Below, one piece after another: positions 60,451 through 64,000 of a stretch of DNA of 64,000 nucleotides. The stretch comes from Rhizophagus clarus (Eukaryota; Glomeromycota; Glomeromycetes; Glomerales; Glomeraceae). The notes below the pieces were generated by a model, which was not told the DNA's origin, made no database searches, and saw only the letters and a list, made by a program, of their open reading frames with translations. Location of the stretch: assembly GCA_015698045.1 (NCBI GenBank), contig BLAL01000020.1, positions 372,001 to 436,000 of the forward strand, in the 5' to 3' direction. The stretch's first letter is position 1. Every line of letters starts with the position of its first letter. The translations under genes and the position numbers were made by a program.

Positions 60451-60601
60451 CTAATATCACTGTTATTATCACGCTTTCTATCCAGCTATTCCAAAGAAAC
60501 ATCATTAAATACATGCCTAGCATCTTCATATTCATTCTATTATGTAACCTTGTTTTCATTAAGCTGAAAATACTTTCCGTATTTGCATTTGAAATGATCA
60601 A
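60401..60601 (-). pseudogene. hAT transposase C-terminal dimerisation relic
   Basis: The minus frame reads ISNANTESIFSLMKTRLHNR, then MNMKMLGMYLMMFLWNSW. This matches the hATC signature (SNAxxERxFSxxxxxxxxxRNRMxxxxLxxLxxI), with the usual E-R replaced by E-S. The frame is open to a stop at 60401 but the upstream DDE-like catalytic region is not readable, and the tandem hairpin repeat overlaps the 3' end. An ordinary coding function is unlikely. It fits with the 212-bp hAT MITE at 44416-44627. Confidence 0.7.
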
Positions 60602-61465
60602 TTAAGTGTGCTTTTATGTAAAAATCAATATATTTAAGATGTCGGTAAATGCATTTATTTTTTATAGTTTTGCGCAAAATTTGCAAGAGTTTTTAGTATA
60701 TTATTATGGTATTATAATAACTTCTCTCTAGCATGATCTAAATATCAGTTATTTTCAAACAAGCTGTTTTCTGCTTCAAGTTATCGTTTTACTTAGCAAT
60801 ACAATATTTTAAGTGAACTGTAATGTCTGAAGACGAACATTCTATTTAGATACTCCTCAGACGTATTCTTCAGAAATAGATAAAAATCCTGGTATAGCAA
60901 TCTAATAATGTGTCTCCAGTCTACTTCATTTGAAATATAACTCTTGCTAGTTATTTATATACACTAAATATCTTTGTTGCCTTCGCACATCTTTCTTTAC
61001 ATAACATGACTATTAAAATTCCGCCACTCTTGCCACTCTTGTAATGACAACATATGTCAGAACCATAGATAATCTTACTAAAAATATAACAACTAAAGCT
61101 ACTTTAAAAATAAATTGAGAAAACTACATCTAGTAATAACTTAATGAGCACCCTCTAACAGTATCAATATATAAAATGCCAACATCAGTAATATTATTAA
61201 ATTTGTTAAATCAATGAATCCTTAAGAAAAAGTTGATAATTTTGTCAAAGGATTATTACCTTGTAAAGTAAGTTTAATCGATTGCTCTGAAGATGATAAT
61301 TATTGATTATGGATAATAGCTCTTATTTACATATTTAGTATATATGATTAAATGTTGTCCATTGCAACTTTGAGAATCTTCATCTTTGTTTCTTTAAAGT
61401 TTTTTTTTGCTAAATTGGCTAATTTAATATATTGTTCATATCGTATGTATTTATTTTTGAATTGA
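60602..61465. other. Probable transposon-derived DNA, no clear gene
   Basis: A minus-strand patch near 61070-60960 reads IYGSDICCHYKSGKSGGILI, then VMLCKERCAKATKIFSVYK and a stop; it could belong to the hAT relic downstream. Otherwise noncoding. Confidence 0.35.
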
Positions 61466-61469
61466 TGAT

Positions 61470-62200
61470 ATTAACATCACTGAAGGAGTTGAGGCTGTTT
61501 GAAGAATCAAGATATTAAAATTCCCAACATTTGTTGCTCTGTATCTCTGAAGCTGTTGAGAATACTGGGAAATAGATACATTAGAATTTCATTTAAGCAC
61601 ACAAGAGAATGTTGGGAATACTGAAGATATTGATAAATTGATGTATTAAAATCCTCAGCTCTTGTTGCTTTGCATTTAAATCTTTCATTCTTAGAATAGT
61701 TTAGAATATTGAGATACTATGAGAATTCCCTTTAAGCACACAAGAGAATGTTGAGGATATTGAAAGTATTGATATATTTATGTATTAAAATCCTCAGCTC
61801 TTATTGCTTTGTTTATTCTTTAGATATCTATGTATAATAAATTTATTTTCTGAAATAACATCGCTGAAGGAGTTGGGGCTGTTTAAAAATTGACGTATTA
61901 GAATTCCCAATTTCAGTTTGTGACTTTTCATTTTTTAAATCTTTCTTTAGTTAATTAGAATAACAACAAATTTGTTTTATCATAAATTAAATGAATAAAC
62001 CATATTTTCTAGAATGAATAAACCAGTATTTTCTAGGAGAAAGATTAGAATTAACATCTTTAAGGAGTTGAGGATATTAAGAAATTAATGTACTAGAATA
62101 TTGCTCAACGTTTTCTTTTGTTATATATCTCATCATTAGAGGGAGTTGAAATATTGAGTAATTGATTCTCAACTCTAGTTCTTTGTGTTTTCTTTTTTTT
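61470..62200. repeat. Diverged tandem repeats of about 138-200 bp
   Basis: The block tttaagcacacaagagaatg and the following 90 bases occur at about 61594 and 61732 (138 apart, high identity). The block aacatcRctgaaggagttg occurs near 61472 and 61857, with a weaker copy near 62053. Each is followed by attaaaattcccaa-like sequence. The periodicity is irregular, as in an old array. No gene. Confidence 0.65.
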
Positions 62201-62685
62201 GAATTTCCACAACCATTGGTGAAATTGAGTTTGTTCTGGTTGCTTTATGTTTTTTATTATATTTAATTATGGCATCTTATTACTATGTTGCCCAATAAAT
62301 TAAGTTAGTTTTAATAGTCATTATGGCCATTATATATTATGATATTAAAACTATATTAAATATTATCTTCTCTTCTACAGTAATATAGTTTGCAAAAAAA
62401 TAATATAAGAATTTCCTTTATGGCTCTTGTTAAACATCTATACCTAATAAGGACTAACTAATACTTTAATAATATGAATACTATCATCAGAAATTAGTTT
62501 AAACTTTAATAATTCCTTATGAAGTAATTATAAAAAATATGGGATGAATAATGATTTTATCTTTTAGAATATATTTATAGCAAATAAAAAAATTTTTTAA
62601 TCTCCCCTGTTTCTCGTTAAATGCAATGATCATCATATGTGGAGAACATTGTTCGACTTCGATTAGGAGCTTTCCATTGCTTTCA

Positions 62686-62935
62686 TTACCTTCACTTCTT
62701 TTCGAGCCACAGTTGATTCGGATAATAATTTTTAGATTTTGAGCTGTAGCCTCTCCTCTTGACGTATTGGGGTTGTTTTACTTGTTTCTCTAACTCCTGG
62801 ATTCGCAAGCATCAATCTAACATGGTTTCTTTTGTGCCATATCATCTGAAAATTTTGTCAAATGCACGGTGAAACTCAGCAGCATGATTAACTAATACAT
62901 GAATAAAAGAGTGTGACCAGTGTTCTAAGTCTGCA
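62686..62935 (-). pseudogene. Coding relic with two in-frame stops
   Basis: One minus-strand frame reads WSHSFIHVLVNHAAEFHRAF, then DKIFR, stop, YGTKETMLD, stop, CLRIQELEKQVKQPQYVKRR, then GYSSKSKNYYPNQLWLEKK and a stop. Only nonsense changes interrupt it, so the break is fairly recent. The last part is a basic coiled-coil-like segment. I do not recognise the family. It could be a transposon gag-like or accessory protein. Confidence 0.55.
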
Positions 62936-63794
62936 TTGATCTATTTATTAATATGTATCTTAAATATTTAACTTTTATTGTCTATAATTGACAATTATTA
63001 TTTGCTTTATAACTTATCTTTTAGAAACTTCTTTGTTTACATTTGTATTGCTATTAATAATAAAAACGTCTGTTTGAAAGATTTCTTGTAAGTGTCTAGA
63101 AAATTCATTATGTTTTTCAAAACTATGGTCAAACAATCAGAAAATAAAATTTTGAAAAGGCGAAAATCAATGAATTATAGACTTATTTATATTTAAATTT
63201 TTGGCAGATAAGCGAATAGTAATTAAGGTTACATCCGGAACTTTGCCACATGTAATAGCAAAGCCTGAAATTACGGCATAAAAGCTATAGTAGTGTAAAA
63301 ATCACAGCCACAAAATTGTTTTCTAAGAAGAATCAAAATAAACAATAAGGTATTGGCATTTCTAGTACTGGCGTGATATTGATTTAGGTATATGAATTTT
63401 TAAGATAATATACTTTAAAAGATTAAATACATGAACTATAACTTATTATGATATTAAAATTTAAAAATTTTGTACATTAATTCTGTAAAATTATCTTCAG
63501 GCTGTTTGTTTTTTATTTAATTTATCATTAATAACCTAGTTTAGCTAATTATAACCTAAACTATGTATATTTCACTAATATGGGACAAAAATTTTAGGAT
63601 TGCATACTTACAAATATAGGAATAAATTTACTCCACGTGATGACTGAAAATAATTTAATATTAATTGTAACTAGTTATGTTTATTTAGAATATACTGTAT
63701 GCTTAACAGCAAAGCTTTGCTTATAGCAAACTATTAGAACCGACATCTGACGCGTATAAACTGAATATAATCTTCTAATTCCAAGTACTAAATT

Positions 63795-63825
63795 AGATTA
63801 GGATTAGGTTAGGTTAGGTTATAGT
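63795..63825. repeat. Short TTAGGT-like repeat
   Basis: Three to four near-tandem units of ggattaggttaggttaggtt. It resembles a degenerate telomere-type motif but is very short. Confidence 0.5.
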
Positions 63826-64000
63826 TAGAATATGAAATTATAGATCTATGAGGTAGGTAACAAAGTAACACATAAGTTTGCGTAGCGCAATTAGCAAATT
63901 TTTCAAAAAAAAAAAAAAAAATACGTATTACGGGAGGTAGTTACAATTGATATATTGAAAGCTGATTTGGTATTATTTCGAATTTTCCATGTTTGACGTT

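Noticed and set aside
63795-63825. Telomere or chromosome end
   Set aside because: Only a few degenerate TTAGGT-like units; ordinary sequence continues on both sides.
1-64000. tRNA genes
   Set aside because: GTTCRA-like strings occur (for example near 31540) but none has a matching A box and foldable arms at the right distance.

Overview
This is AT-rich, intron-bearing eukaryotic nuclear DNA with long A/T runs, short GT-AG introns (57-104 nt where I could define them) and dense transposon debris. There are no bacterial operons and I recognised no rRNA or tRNA. Base composition, short introns, lineage-specific-looking proteins and the style of the LINE, hAT and PD-(D/E)XK-like relics fit an arbuscular mycorrhizal fungus of the Rhizophagus type. 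That attribution is inference from pattern, not from a search.

Only a few genes look intact. Two are paralogous seven-transmembrane proteins about 37 kb apart on opposite strands: 9010-10114 (minus, 310 aa) and 47013-48377 (plus, 394 aa). Each has three exons, with both introns at matching positions and in phase 0, and both keep an FFEW motif in the cytoplasmic tail. A 130-aa HMG-box protein lies at 20525-20917 (minus). Weaker candidates are a two-exon 53-aa ORF (21855-22084, minus), a two- or three-exon gene at 50551-51045 (minus), and ORFs at 33011-33322, 44680-45039 and 54169-54499.

Layout. 0-6.4 kb: A-rich DNA, a small coiled-coil candidate and a worn Ty1/copia-like integrase relic. 6.4-12.7 kb: low-complexity DNA around the first 7TM gene. 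12.8-17.9 kb: minus-strand exons of an unknown gene whose 3' part has become a tandem array of about seven roughly 310-bp exon-plus-intron units. 18-24 kb: frameshifted fragments, a fold-back inverted repeat, a 29-bp minisatellite and the HMG gene. 24.45-29.45 kb: a tandem array that also looks exon-derived, with a clean higher-order period of 632 bp (five units, alternating 317 and 315 bp). 29.5-31.6 kb: plus-strand gene remnants. 33-46 kb: mostly non-autonomous inverted-repeat elements, including a near-palindromic element of about 0.83 kb and a 212-bp hAT-type MITE with an 8-bp target duplication, plus frameshifted coding relics. 47-48.4 kb: the second 7TM gene. 50-63 kb: small gene candidates, a PD-(D/E)XK-like pseudogene, a LINE reverse-transcriptase relic, a hAT transposase C-terminus and further tandem repeats.

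The genes do not form an obvious pathway. The strongest themes are a small 7TM family with conserved architecture and repeated conversion of single exons into tandem arrays.
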